From Neelides folsomi (Eukaryota > Arthropoda > Collembola > Neelipleona > Neelidae), in NCBI GenBank assembly GCA_034687125.1, contig JAQGBZ010000031.1, positions 186,001 to 250,000 of the forward strand: DNA of 64,000 nucleotides, read 5' to 3'. The notes beneath the pieces were generated by a model. The model searched no databases. It saw only the letters and a list, made by a program, of their open reading frames with translations, and was not told where the DNA came from. Shown in pieces: positions 49,179 to 60,264 of the stretch. The translations under genes and the position numbers were made by a program. Every line of letters begins with the position of its first letter. Within the stretch, counting starts at the first letter, position 1.

Positions 49179-50955
49179 ATGTCTTTTTTTATTCGAAATA
49201 AATCAAATAAATTAACTACTCCTGGGTCAACGGGTAAAAATGGGTTCAAGGAGAAGCAGAGAAATAAAGATTTTAAGAAACGACCTTCATTTAACAAATC
49301 AAAGTCTTCAGAGAATAGTTTTAATAGGAAGCGAAAAGGCCCGGGTTCAGACGGAGTGAAAAAGCCTAAATTCGATCGACGTAATGAAGAGATCGAGAGC
49401 GAGGAATCAGACATTGAGGATGAGAAAAAGGGCGAAGACGAAGACGTGAATTTTGGTGATAGTTCCTCCGACCTTGAGACCGCACAAGAGAAAAAAGTTC
49501 GCTTGGCCAAATTGTACCTTGAGGAAATTGCAAAAGAAGAGGAGAGACGGCGAGACGATGAGGAAATTGACGATGATTTAATTCAAGATAAAATCAGTAG
49601 TCGACTGAGGGACGATGTCTTGGAATCAGAAGGTCGACTGAGGAGAGAAATCGCCCTTAAAACTAAACCAGATTATTCCAATGTTTCACTCCTCACTTGC
49701 CCTAAATATCTTAAAAGGTCGGTGACTTGTCTCTGCATTTCCCCCGACTCCAATCACATTTACTCAGGTGACAAAGACGGGCATTTAATTAAATGGTCTG
49801 TGAAGGAGAAAAAGAAGATCGGGATGGTCAAACGGAAGAAAACTCTCTCCAAGAGCAAATTGCGAAAGTTGAAACATCAAGGAGCAAAGGTCAATAAAGA
49901 ACCAGATGACCCAAATTCCGTCCATAGTTCATCAATCCGAGCTATTGCCATTTCAAGTGATGGGAAATTTCTTGCAACGGGAGATTTAGACAATAAAATC
50001 GTTATTTGGAATCCTGATGATTTAAAAAAGATTCATGTGTTCACAGGTATGCTCCATACAATTACAAAATTATAAATCTTTTAAAAATAATAAAATTACT
50101 ACAAAATCATATATTTATTATTTAATTTAAATTCTTATAATATTACAGGTCATCGGGGCTCCATCAACGGATTAACATTTAGAAAGAAAACTAACATGTT
50201 ATATTCTGCTTCAGAAGATCGCTCAGTTAGGATATGGTCATTAGAAGAAATGGGCTACGTTGAAACACTTTTTGGACATCAAGATTCTGTACGTTTTGTT
50301 CTTTTAACCATTTTAATTGCAATAAATGGCAAAGAATTGTTAATTGTTTAGATTATATTTTGATTATGCTTTTATTTTTTAGGTGACGAGTGTTGATGCT
50401 TTGAGTCGTGAACGAGCAATTTCAAGTGGCGGCCGTGATGGGTCAATCCGAGTTTGGAAGATTGTCGAAGAATCCCAATTGGTTTACAATGGACATCCAA
50501 CCGGAAGTGTTGACTGTGTCAAATTGATCAACGAAGAAGCTTTTTTCTCATCAGGCGACGACGGAGTTCTTTCATTGTGGAACGTGAATAGGAAAAAGCC
50601 CATGTGTTCTTTCAATTCTGCCCACGGACTTTTTCCCGTTCCTGAGGGGGCCGAGGAAGGAACTTTGCCAACATCAAGATGGATTTCAGCAATTGCAACT
50701 ATGGTCAATTCCGATTTGGTTGCTTCTGGATCTTCAGACGGTCATTTGAAGTTTTGGAGATGCGGAGAGAAATTGAAGTTTTTGGAGCAAACGGCTTTTG
50801 TGGAAATTCCCGGTTGGATCAATTCGCTCGAATTTTCACCTGATGGGAATTTCATTGTAGTGGGTACAGGGAAAGAACATCGCTTAGGACGATGGTTTAA
50901 TGATATCAAAGAGGCAAAGCACGGGATTTACATTGTTCCATTAATTCAAAGCTGA
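49179..50955 (+). CDS. RRP9: U3 snoRNP protein RRP9 (U3-55K), WD40
   Basis: Exons 49179-50046, 50149-50288 and 50383-50955 give 526 aa. RRP9 binds U3 snoRNA box B/C in the nucleolus and works in early 18S rRNA processing. The first 150 residues are basic and acidic low complexity with nuclear-localisation-type clusters (FNRKRKGPG, DEKKGEDED). A Lys/Glu helix follows (EKKVRLAKLYLEEIAKEEE), typical of the family. WD repeats start near residue 185 (TCLCISPDSNHIYSGDKDG) and run to the end. The closing GTGKEHRLGRW is a family signature. Length is close to orthologues (about 475-570). Confidence 0.95.
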
Positions 50956-51643
50956 GTTATTTTTTGCTTTTATTTATTCTAAAATGTTTTTCCAATCACA
51001 TAATATGTAATTAATTGTTTTTATGTGTAATCTTTTTAAAAAATTATACTTATATTTAAAAATATAAACTTATTAATATTTTTGACCATAGTTCATTCAT
51101 GCATTTATAATTTTCCATATATTTCATATATTCAATTTTCATTAAATATATTGGCCCAATTAATTAAATCCATTCACCAATGCATTGCCATCAAAGTTTC
51201 AGACGTATTCATGTATTCCATACGAAGCTAACTCAGCCTCACTATGAAGGAAACTTGAGGTTACATGTGGAATTGAAGAAAATAGAAAGAAAAGGAAACC
51301 GGAAAAGTAGCATTAACACTTTCAGTATTTATTACAGTAGGGCTCGATCTGAACCTTGCGCTCCGGTTGAACTCGGAGGGCGCGAGAAAGGTTCGGAACC
51401 GAAATTCGAAATTTAAATTTACACTAAATGCGTTTAAATATTAAAACGTTTTGGATGAAGAAGCATTGGGTGTAAATTTAAACCATTATGCCATAGCTTT
51501 TATCAGAATTCTATCACCTAATGTATAGCAGACATACTCCAGGTCGTCTCTCGTCGTCTCGTCGGAGACTCTGCTAACCGCCGTGCAACAAGGACCGGTT
51601 AGGACCCGACAGCACTCCCTGCCTCGTCCCCTCCATTCTCTCC
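50956..51643. other. Intergenic region and GC-rich leader of the C2H2 gene
   Basis: The first half is AT-rich. From about 51335, and again from 51540, GC content rises and runs into the zinc-finger ORF; 51540-51643 is probably its 5' untranslated leader. No tRNA fold could be made from the GC-rich words near 51340-51410. Confidence 0.45.
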
Positions 51644-53848
51644 ATGGACACCTTCAAGACGGTTGACTTTGAGGGTCTTGACCCCATGAGTCCCACCCTT
51701 GACCCTATCTACTCATCTCAGACCTCGATGGTTCAATTCAAAGTAGACTACTTACCTGACGACGACTACAACCTTGAAGATGGCCTCTTGTCCAACTACT
51801 CCATCATGTCCCTGGTGGAGGAAGAGTCGGAGTTCAGCAAATCCTTACTGGGGCTTCGGAAGACAGTCGAATCCCACTCCGCCGCCCATAAAGACCCACT
51901 GGCCATTCATGACATCCCGCCGCGGCTCAATGGGGGAATCAACCACGCCCGGCCAACCGAGGGCCTCCTCACTCGTGCCCAGCTCAGGGAAAGGGAAGAT
52001 CCAGGGCTTGAGAAACTGAAGCCCGTAAAGGACCCCATCCTAATCCCGCCTACAAAAATCCTTCGCGGGGCGACTAAAGAACTCAAGCGTCCCACACGCA
52101 ACCACCTTAACAACCACCGCCAGTCACCTCCAAGCTTTAAGCGAAGACCTTCCACGTCTCCTTTGAGGGGCGAAGAGCAGAATGGGAAAAATTCACCGGC
52201 TCAGGTCACGTCCAAAAGATTGAGCCGGTCGAAGAAAAACGACCCGGAACCCAACCGTGCAGGGAGAGAAGGACGGGAAAAGCGTCTATCGAGTCTCAGG
52301 TCTTCGGCTGGGTTTTCTTCAGGGCGCCCCGAGTCCTTTCGTCCCATTACCGTGAATTCCCGAAAGCCTTCCATTTCTCCCAAACCCGCCGAAGTGAAGC
52401 TTGTGACAAAGCGCCGTCAGGCCTCTGAGGTCCGGAAGGACCTTCGCATCGACTCACATTCAGTCAAGTCCCTTGCCCGTCCCAAACTCGACGGCAGCCC
52501 TCCCGAGAAGAAGACTTTGCAGGTGTCGCCCGAATCTCCGCCCTGCCTTTCTCTCGTTGAGCCTCCGAAGGAGAAGGAAAGGAACAAACCGAACGGGAAA
52601 TTGGAGGAAGACTCTGACTCCGACAGTTTCCCCTCCCTCAATGAGAGCTCGGCCGACGTGTCTTTAGAAGGAAACTTCAGGGAGCCTCACTCTTCTGTTA
52701 ACCACGACTCGAAAAAGAAGAAAAGGGGCCCTGGGACAATTTATGCTCACATAACTATTCTTCAAGGTGATCCACAAATGTATCAATGCAATGTGTGCAT
52801 GAAGAAATTCAAAACCAAGGCTCATATCAAATATCACGAGTTTTGTCAGAATGCGAATGGAGAAAAGCTTTTTAAATGCGAGCAGTGTGGTCAAGGGTTC
52901 ATTGCTAAGTCCCATTATGAATATCATCTTCGTACTCATACTGGCGAGAGCCCTTACGTGTGCCCCAAATGCGGGAAGGGATTTAACCAAAGAGGAAAAG
53001 TCACACGACACATGCGATCTCATACGGGCGAAAAACCCTTCGTGTGTCAGGATCAGGAGTGCGGCCGTGGATTTGCCAATGCTCAAGCACTTCGATCACA
53101 CTTCTTCATCCACACTGGAGAGCGCCCCTTCGCTTGTCAATACTGCAACAAGCGATTCACGGGGATGACAAATCTGAAGAAACATGTGATTACTCATACT
53201 GGAGAACGCCCTTTCATATGCACTCATTGTGGTAAGAGCTTTGGTCTCAAGTGGACGCTCAATTTTCATCTGCGAACTCATTCGAGTGAGCGTCCCTACA
53301 CCTGTGACCAATGCTCAAGGGCATTCTCAAACAGCAAAGATCTAAGGAGGCATCTGGTCATTCACTCAGGAGAAAGGCCCTTTAAATGTTGGCTTTGTGG
53401 GACGTCCTTTAGAAGGAAGGACAACCTGGACCGGCATATAAAGAACGCTCACAACCAGACGAAGGAAATAGCCAAACATTTGGCCAACGAGGCAGCCGCT
53501 GAATATCTCGCAGAAACTAAAAGTCGTCCGAATTCTCTAATTAAACCTCCAGTCAGCGAGGACGAGGATCCGTTGCTCATTAAGAGTGAGAAAGCGAAAG
53601 CCATCGAAGAGCTCTCACCGAACTCGCTGGACGAGAAGATGGAAAAAGTTGAAGATGAGGAGGACGAGGAAGTTGAGTCAGATGATGGCGGTGATGACAT
53701 GCTGCGTCTGAACTATCTCACAACTCTACAAGTCAACGTTACCAAGGTTGAGAACAAGAAAGAAGATCAAATTGTTGAACAAATTCCCCATCTCACTTAT
53801 TTGAACTCAATTAATGAAGATGAAAAGGAAACTTTAGGTGGTACTTAA
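51644..53848 (+). CDS. Intronless C2H2 zinc-finger protein, eight fingers
   Basis: A single 734-codon ORF. Residues 1-370 are disordered, with acidic and Ser/Pro/Arg-rich parts. Residues about 380-600 hold eight consecutive fingers. The first (CNVCMKKFKTKAHIKYHEFC) ends His-x3-Cys. Those following have the CX2CX12HX3H form with TGEKPF-type linkers (CPKCGKGFNQRGKVTRHMRS); the fourth has four residues between its Cys. The acidic tail (VEDEEDEEVESDDGGDD) may be a cofactor-binding region. The fingers imply sequence-specific DNA binding and a nuclear role; targets are unknown. It is clearly GC-richer than its neighbours and lacks introns, unlike almost every other gene here. A retrocopy origin or simply a different isochore are both possible. 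Confidence 0.9.
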   Translation: MDTFKTVDFEGLDPMSPTLDPIYSSQTSMVQFKVDYLPDDDYNLEDGLLSNYSIMSLVEEESEFSKSLLGLRKTVESHSAAHKDPLAIHDIPPRLNGGINHARPTEGLLTRAQLREREDPGLEKLKPVKDPILIPPTKILRGATKELKRPTRNHLNNHRQSPPSFKRRPSTSPLRGEEQNGKNSPAQVTSKRLSRSKKNDPEPNRAGREGREKRLSSLRSSAGFSSGRPESFRPITVNSRKPSISPKPAEVKLVTKRRQASEVRKDLRIDSHSVKSLARPKLDGSPPEKKTLQVSPESPPCLSLVEPPKEKERNKPNGKLEEDSDSDSFPSLNESSADVSLEGNFREPHSSVNHDSKKKKRGPGTIYAHITILQGDPQMYQCNVCMKKFKTKAHIKYHEFCQNANGEKLFKCEQCGQGFIAKSHYEYHLRTHTGESPYVCPKCGKGFNQRGKVTRHMRSHTGEKPFVCQDQECGRGFANAQALRSHFFIHTGERPFACQYCNKRFTGMTNLKKHVITHTGERPFICTHCGKSFGLKWTLNFHLRTHSSERPYTCDQCSRAFSNSKDLRRHLVIHSGERPFKCWLCGTSFRRKDNLDRHIKNAHNQTKEIAKHLANEAAAEYLAETKSRPNSLIKPPVSEDEDPLLIKSEKAKAIEELSPNSLDEKMEKVEDEEDEEVESDDGGDDMLRLNYLTTLQVNVTKVENKKEDQIVEQIPHLTYLNSINEDEKETLGGT

Positions 53849-54168
53849 AGTTAATATATAAAGTGAGGACTCTTGTAGAGTCCGACATTCATTCATTCTG
53901 ACATTCAGATAGAGATAAGTAGAGCTAGAGCCATGTCGGTAGGAAGGATGTCCATGTCCAGTCCATGAATAATCGATCTAACCTACAGGCTATGGTGAGA
54001 CTCACCGGAGTTCCATCTTAACCTAACTCTCGCCTCCTGGAAGAGGGAGTCGATCATCTTGGATGATCGCCTCCCACTTCCCCTAATTATTCCATTACTC
54101 TCCACTTGCTTTGTAAATTGTGTAAGTTTTAATTTTAATTAGCTATAAAATTAAACTTTTATAGTTAA
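53849..54168 (+). other. Structured 3' flank of the zinc-finger gene
   Basis: GC-balanced sequence with three hairpins: 53867-53883 (7-bp perfect stem, TGT loop), 53994-54006 (5-bp stem) and 54045-54075 (14-bp stem with one mismatch, 3-nt loop). It then becomes AT-rich before the helicase start. It probably belongs to the 3' untranslated region of the zinc-finger mRNA. Confidence 0.5.
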
Positions 54169-56318
54169 ATGGGTAAAGTAAAAGAAGATGCTGCTGTTTC
54201 AGTAGCTGTTGAAGAAAGACGAGAGTTAAAAGGCCGATTAAGCTTAAAGTCAATTACCAAAAGGAAGAACAAGAAAAGTGAAAAGAAAAAAAAGAAAATC
54301 ATTTTTGCTAAAGATGAAATTGGGGCTGACATTGGAGGGTTTACAATAATTGGAAACTTGAAAGAGATTCAAAAGAGCCAAGTAAGAATCAAAGTCTTTA
54401 AGAATGATCAAATAACCTTTAATAAAAAATGAATATTACGTTGTTTTAATTTTGAAATATTTCATTTAAAAACTGACTGAATGTTAATGAGTTTAAACTT
54501 TTTGTTAACAGGTCAAGAGAGTTTTGCCAGATTGGTTAGCGCATCCTTCAATTGTCGCTGGAGATTTAAAGGACTTTTCAGTTCCTGTTGAAAGTCTCGG
54601 ACTTGACGAAAATTTAATTAAAACTCTCCGAACGAACTCAATTCACTTTTTATTTCCTGGTAAGATTAGGGCTAATTTGTATGAACCTAAAATCAAATAT
54701 TTAAAATATTTAAAATTAAACCTTGCATTAAGCTTTAGATCGGGTCTATTAATCAATAATGGTAATGATCTAATGATTGAAATCAAATGTTAATTCATGC
54801 TAATTTTAGTTCAACAGCAAGTTATTCCTTGGCTTCTGCAATCACATTCACATAAAATATTTCGTGTTCCTGATATTTGTGTATCAGCTCCTACAGGGAG
54901 TGGGAAAACTTTTGCTTATGCACTTCCAATTATTCAAGTAAAAATTAAACATCAAACCATTTAAAAATTAAAAACATTCAACTATATGTAAGTATAATAA
55001 ATTAATAATACTTTTAAAATTTAGATTCTTAAAGATCGAATTTATCCGTGTATTCAAGCCATTGTGGTTCTTCCAACTGAAATTCTTGCGGTGCAAGTTT
55101 ACGATATTTTTAAGACTTATTCAGCTGGAAGTGACCTGAAAACTTTTTTAATGTGCAAAAAGAAAACGGTGTCAGCAGAGCGAAACACATTAATTCAAAC
55201 GGGATTGAACGGAAAAGAAAGTATCCCATTTGACATTCTTGTGACGACTCCTGGGAGATTAATCGATCACATTGAGAACACGGATGGATTTGACATTTCC
55301 CAACTTCGATTCTTAGTCGTAGACGAAGCTGATAGAACTTTGGATGACCAGGAAGGCGAATGGTTGAATAGATTAGAAACAAAATTCTGGGCCTCGCATC
55401 CAACAGGTATTTATCAAAATTCTTAAATTTTAAATTTCAATCTAAATGAAATGCTCATTTTGATTATGATTTTATAATTAAATAAATATTTTAATTTTAG
55501 GTCATCCTCAACCTTGGCGTTCTCTTCCTCTCACACTCAATTGGTTGGAATTTCATAAAAAGTCTTTTCAAAAACTTCTATTCTCTGCCACACTTTCACA
55601 GAATCCTGAAACTCTCGAGAAACTTCATTTGTTCCAACCCAAACTCTTCACATCCGTTCCAAAATCCGAAAACGGGGAAGTTGGGAATTTCGCAGGGAAA
55701 TTTACAACCCCTGAAGGTCTCAAAGAATATTTTGTGATGTGTAAGAAGGAAACAAAACCTTTGGCTTTATCACTTTTAATCGAAAGCCACAAATGGAAGC
55801 GAATTCTTTGTTTTGTGAATACAAAACAAGCAACTCATCGCCTTTGTCTTTTGCTTCAATTAATGGGCGGAGTGACAACTCTTGAAATGTCTTCAACTTG
55901 GAAATCCCAAAAGAGGGATTTTATCATGCAGAAATTCATAAGTGGGAAGATTGAAATGATTGTCACGACGGATCAATTAGCACGGGGAATTGATTTGTCT
56001 GCAGTTGATGTTGTCATTTCTTATGATTTGCCTTCTTCGACCAAAGCGTATGTTCATCGGATTGGGCGAACGGCAAGGGCAGGACTTCAAGGAACAGCGT
56101 TGACCATCATCACGAAAGATCAGATTGGGATTTTTAGAAAAACGATGAAAGAAGCTGGAAAAAAAGATTTCGAACGTCTAATAATTCAAAATTCTGGACT
56201 TAAAGCCCTTGAGCCAAAGTTCAAAGAAGCCCTGAGTAAATTGAAAATAAAAATCGAAGAAGAAAATAAAAAGAGTGATAGTAAGAAAAAAGAGAAAAAA
56301 GTAGCATCAGAAAAATAA
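54169..56318 (+). CDS. DDX51: DEAD-box RNA helicase, DDX51/Dbp6-like
   Basis: Five exons, 54169-54381, 54512-54659, 54810-54937, 55025-55406 and 55501-56318, give 562 aa. DDX51/Dbp6 acts in the nucleolus on 60S ribosome assembly. The N-terminus is Lys-rich. Core motifs: Walker A APTGSGKT, motif Ib TTPGRLIDH, motif II VDEADR, motif III SAT, motif V ARGID and motif [12 protein letters not shown]. The [20 protein letters not shown] region before motif I and the long insert after VDEADR (LNRLETKFW) are typical of the DDX51 group. The C-terminus is a Lys/Glu helix. RRP9, another ribosome-biogenesis factor, lies one gene upstream on the same strand; I do not infer co-transcription. Confidence 0.92.
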
Positions 56319-56496
56319 ACTTTTTTATTATTTTAATTTTAACGTCTTTAACAAATTAAGCAATTTTTCACATAAATTACATATGTATTATTTATAAATT
56401 CTAAACTACTGTATTTTATATAATAACTTAATAATAATCTTAATAACATTTTAAAATATGGAATATTAAATGCTAAATAAAAGATTAACATATAAA

Positions 56497-57635
56497 TTAA
56501 TTCACTTGGGTGTTGCTTTTATTGTCATTTGATGTTCCTCCTATGAAGAGAAGTGATAGGAAGAGAAAAGAGAAATTGATTCCTGTTGTGACGAGGCAAA
56601 CGATCGAGAATTGAAACCATAAACTTTCATGTTTCATTGATTTGAAATGGTCCCGAATAGAAAAGACGCATCCGGAAAAGCAAAGACTGCTCAACAATGC
56701 CGTAAATGCTTCAATTACAATCCAAAGACTTAAAAACTTTTTCGGGTTCTATTAAATATAGTACACAAAACAAACCCATTTAAACTTAAAATCTCTAATT
56801 TTACATATTGATTAGTATTAGTGGTCAGGTAATTTTTTTTAAAATATGCCGTTTTGGATAAAATTGTTAATTACGTAAGTAAAAAATGAAGATAGGGCAA
56901 TTTGTAGAATTGCAATGACAAGAGCGGTTGTGGAAATCCCTATGATTCTTCCCAAGACTCGAATTCCAGATTCAACTTCGGTCTTTTCTTTGCTATGATA
57001 CCAACCATTGAGCAAATGATTGTTTTCATGCAATTGACTCCGCTCTAAGCATCCCGGGATGAGGAAATAACTCGAGAAGATTAGCATACAAACTCCAAGA
57101 CCCTTCAATTAAATATTCAATGTGATCTATTAAAATTTTAAAACATTATGGATATAACTATGAATAGAGTTAGAGTTAATTGAGTAATTGTTACCAGACT
57201 CAAAGATCCAAGAATTCTTAATTGACCTTGCAAGAGCGCCATGATCCTTCTCGTCACTGTGTGAGAATGAAAGGAAAACGGTGGCGTTGGTTGAACAAGC
57301 TAGAAATCAAAATACATTCTTTGTATAGATCTATAATAAATAGATATGAATTGGATATAATAAACATGAGGATTTATATTCGAAGGATTCCAAAATGGTA
57401 ATTTGGTTATAAATACCTCACAATATCTGTCTCACACCATCACGCTTTCACACGCCACGAGAATAAAAAAAGTCACTTGATTCCTATCACCGTCGGTATA
57501 TGGAAAGTTCGGATGGATTTGATCATAAAAAGTAAATGTAAACAATCCGTATTTGATTAATAATTCAAATGACTTCCCACTCCTGTCTTTAATGTCGTGA
57601 AATCTCGGGAGTGACTCGTTGAGGAAAAACTTCAT
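56497..57635 (-). CDS. Four-transmembrane protein of unknown family
   Basis: Exons 57635-57438, 57299-57195, 57102-56875 and 56748-56497 give 260 aa, all joints in phase 0. An N-terminal soluble part of about 70 residues precedes four hydrophobic segments: LGLGVCMLIFSSYFLIP, IIGISTTALVIAILQIAL, LWIVIEAFTALLSSLCF and FSIVCLVTTGINFSFLFLSL. The layout resembles tetraspanin-, MARVEL- or MS4A-type four-TM proteins. The loops lack the tetraspanin CCG motif, so I do not name a family. The first exon is the least certain; translation could instead start at the Met in exon 2 (MALLQGQL). It converges on the helicase gene, about 180 bp between stops. Confidence 0.65.
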
Positions 57636-58330
57636 TTTAATTTATAATATTGGACTATATTCATACATTTACATTACGTATCCTAACCTTCTGAGAAAGA
57701 AACCTTCGGACCTTTTATTAATATGAAACCTCGATTGATCATTTATTCATTTATTTCTATTTGTTATCAATTTAAAGAAATGGAGTTTATTTCAAGAAAT
57801 CTTCATATTATATATAAATAATGTATGGTTAGGTTAGGTTAGACAACGTTTTTGGATAGTCGACATGCGAGCAGCAGTGAAAGCTACATGGAACCGTTGT
57901 AAATATGTATATTACAATGTTTTTATAGATAATATGAAAAATGAGATTGTGTGAAGGAGAAAATCATGCGGTTGTTTAACCCAAACACTGATAGTCGACC
58001 ATTACATCATATTTATTTAAATTAATGGCACTTATAGTGGATTAGGTCATTTGTTCATTATAAATAGTTATAAACATGTCGTGTTTAATTAATAGAAAAA
58101 AGTTAACCACCAATAAAATAACAATATACAAAACATTCTTTAGTATTGTACATTATAACTAAAAGAATGATAAGTATTACTAATACTTATATAATGATTA
58201 TCATTAATATTAATTATATCAATATCTTTGAGTTTACATTTTAGAAAATGTAAGAATGGAGTAAAGTAAATTAATATTGAAAATGAAATAAAAGTAATTT
58301 ATAGTACAATATAATTTATTATATTGTAAA
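57636..58330. other. AT-rich intergenic region
   Basis: Upstream region of the four-TM gene and 3' flank of the Bro1 gene. It includes a short (TTAGG)-type run at 57827-57842. No ORF of interest. Confidence 0.5.
57827..57842 (+). repeat. Short interstitial TTAGG run
   Basis: GGTTAGGTTAGGTTAG, about three copies of the arthropod telomere unit. It is short enough to be chance. Confidence 0.5.
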
Positions 58331-59813
58331 TTAATTCAAAGTCAAATTAGCAAAAATGTCGAGATTTTCATCGGTTGGGAGTTGGAACTGGATTTTCTTA
58401 ACGAGAATCGCCGGTTCCACAGCGTCGCTCACACCACTGACTTCTTTTGGAACTGGATAAAAGTAAATCATTTCATTATCCTTTTCTGCCATTCCAGCTT
58501 GCTTTTCGCACTCTTCACGAAGCCATTTCAATAATTCATCAGATCTCTAAAATAAACCATTCAATATTAGTATGAGTGTAAGGTAAATATGTTTATTAAT
58601 TTTTAAAGCATGAAATATGAAATTACCTCAAATGTAGAAACGGATTTTGCATGTTGGATAGCTTCTTTAAAATAAGCCACTCGTTCACCCCAAGCTCCTT
58701 TCGCTTTCGCATTGAGGGCCAAATAGTAAAGTCCAAGTAAATTAAAGAGCCCCAGACGGGCATTGACACTTTCTTTCAAGGCATTGGCCTGAGTATTTCC
58801 TTTAACTTTTAATATCACATTGAGTGAGTTGAGAGCTTTTTGGAAGAAATGGACCACGCCAGCGAGAAGTTTCGCAGAAACGATTGGGCTCTTCTTTTCA
58901 CTCCAACTTTTCTCAAGGACGCAAAGTTGAGCTTGAGCAATACAAATAAATTCCAAGGCTTCAAACAACTCAAGAGGAATGTCAGAGGTCACAAACTTCT
59001 TAAAGTTTTCAAAGTAGTGGGAAAAGGCCCAAGCACCATTTTGTAAATTAATACAACAATCCTAAAAGATAAAATGTTTAGTTAAATATAAATATTATAT
59101 AATCTTTTAACACTTATTACATCAACATAATCAACATGAAATATCTACTCTTTAATAATTAAATAAAATTATTTGTTCATTTATTAACTTTTAATTCATC
59201 GGGTTTAGTTCTGTCAGCTCCAGAAGCCAGATTCATATGAAGTGCTGCGATGTTGAAGACAATGCAAGAGATTTCAAAATCAATGTCAGACCAGCCATGA
59301 ACTATTTTCGAGTAAAGCCCGTACCTGCACATTGAATAGAATTAACTCAAGGTTTTTATTTTTGATCAAAGTGGATTAAATTGGAGCTAATGGGAATATA
59401 ATAGGATGATTGACTGATTTGACTCACCACGAGAATCTAATGGCGTAGTCGCTTCCTTCATCAAGGGGAAATCTCCGTTTGAGATAATTGAGCTGAGTTA
59501 AATACTCCTTCAGCTTTTCAATTCCTTCTGGATCATCGGAAGATACTTTAATTGACTTCGCTTTCAGAGATTCCAATTTAATAAGTTCCTGCTCAAATTC
59601 TTTCGGATCTTGATCTTTACTTTTTAAATACTGCAATAAAATAAAACGATGTAAATAAAAATTTGATCATTTATACCATTAAAAATTAACCTATTAATAT
59701 TAGAATAAGGTTATTTGACTTACGTTTCCAATTTTGGCTTCAAAGTTTGGATGATCATCTGCACTTCTCATCAATGGAACATTAATCATGGGAATTCTAT
59801 TACACTTTTCCAT
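58331..59813 (-). CDS. Bro1-domain-only protein, HD-PTP-like
   Basis: Five exons, 59813-59724, 59630-59428, 59324-59189, 59061-58627 and 58546-58331, give 359 aa. Almost the whole chain is a Bro1 domain, the banana-shaped helical fold that binds ESCRT-III tails at endosomes. The closest match I can recall is the Bro1 domain of HD-PTP (PTPN23/myopic). Matching features are RIPMI near the start, LIKLESLKAKSIKV, LGLYYLALNAKAKGAWGERV, NEMIYFYPVP and a final DIFANL. HD-PTP then continues into V, Pro-rich and phosphatase domains; here a stop follows directly. It is therefore either a single-domain paralogue or a BROX-type protein lacking the usual CAAX end. Confidence 0.8.
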
Positions 59814-60264
59814 TGTGGATTGATTCTTTTAAGTGAATTCGAGACAGAACAGTAAAATTTAGTTTTTAAGTCAATGTCATTGACCTATGAATCATCGACT
59901 ATGATAAGGATTATCTTTATAGTTAAAATTAAACAAAGGAATTCTTAAAATCTCTTATTCTTAAATGAAATCTACAATTACGATATTACAAATTACAATT
60001 TCTAGCCACCATCACCCGGTTCAAGATTCAAATGTGGGCTGCGACGAGATGCGAATTTTCTCTCATTCTCTCCCTCACAAGTTCCCAATTTAATGAACTT
60101 AAGCCGACAGGTAATTTATGTTTAATTTACTTTAAAGTTGTTTATTATTAGAATAACAGTTATAAAAAGATGTGTAATAGATCTAAAATATTATAAAACT
60201 CACAAAACTGAACATTCATTTATATTCATTTTATTTTAACAGGTTGTTTCGTCATAATTCTCAA
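59814..60264. promoter_or_regulatory. Divergent promoter of Bro1 and methyltransferase genes
   Basis: The two genes are head to head, 451 bp between start codons. On the plus strand a likely untranslated exon ends at GACAG|GTAATT (about 60112). It would splice to an acceptor TTTAACAG at about 60242, so the methyltransferase has a 5' leader intron. Confidence 0.5.

Noticed and set aside
51335-51410. GC-rich patch that might be a tRNA
   Set aside because: No GGTTCRANNCC T-arm with matching acceptor stem could be found.
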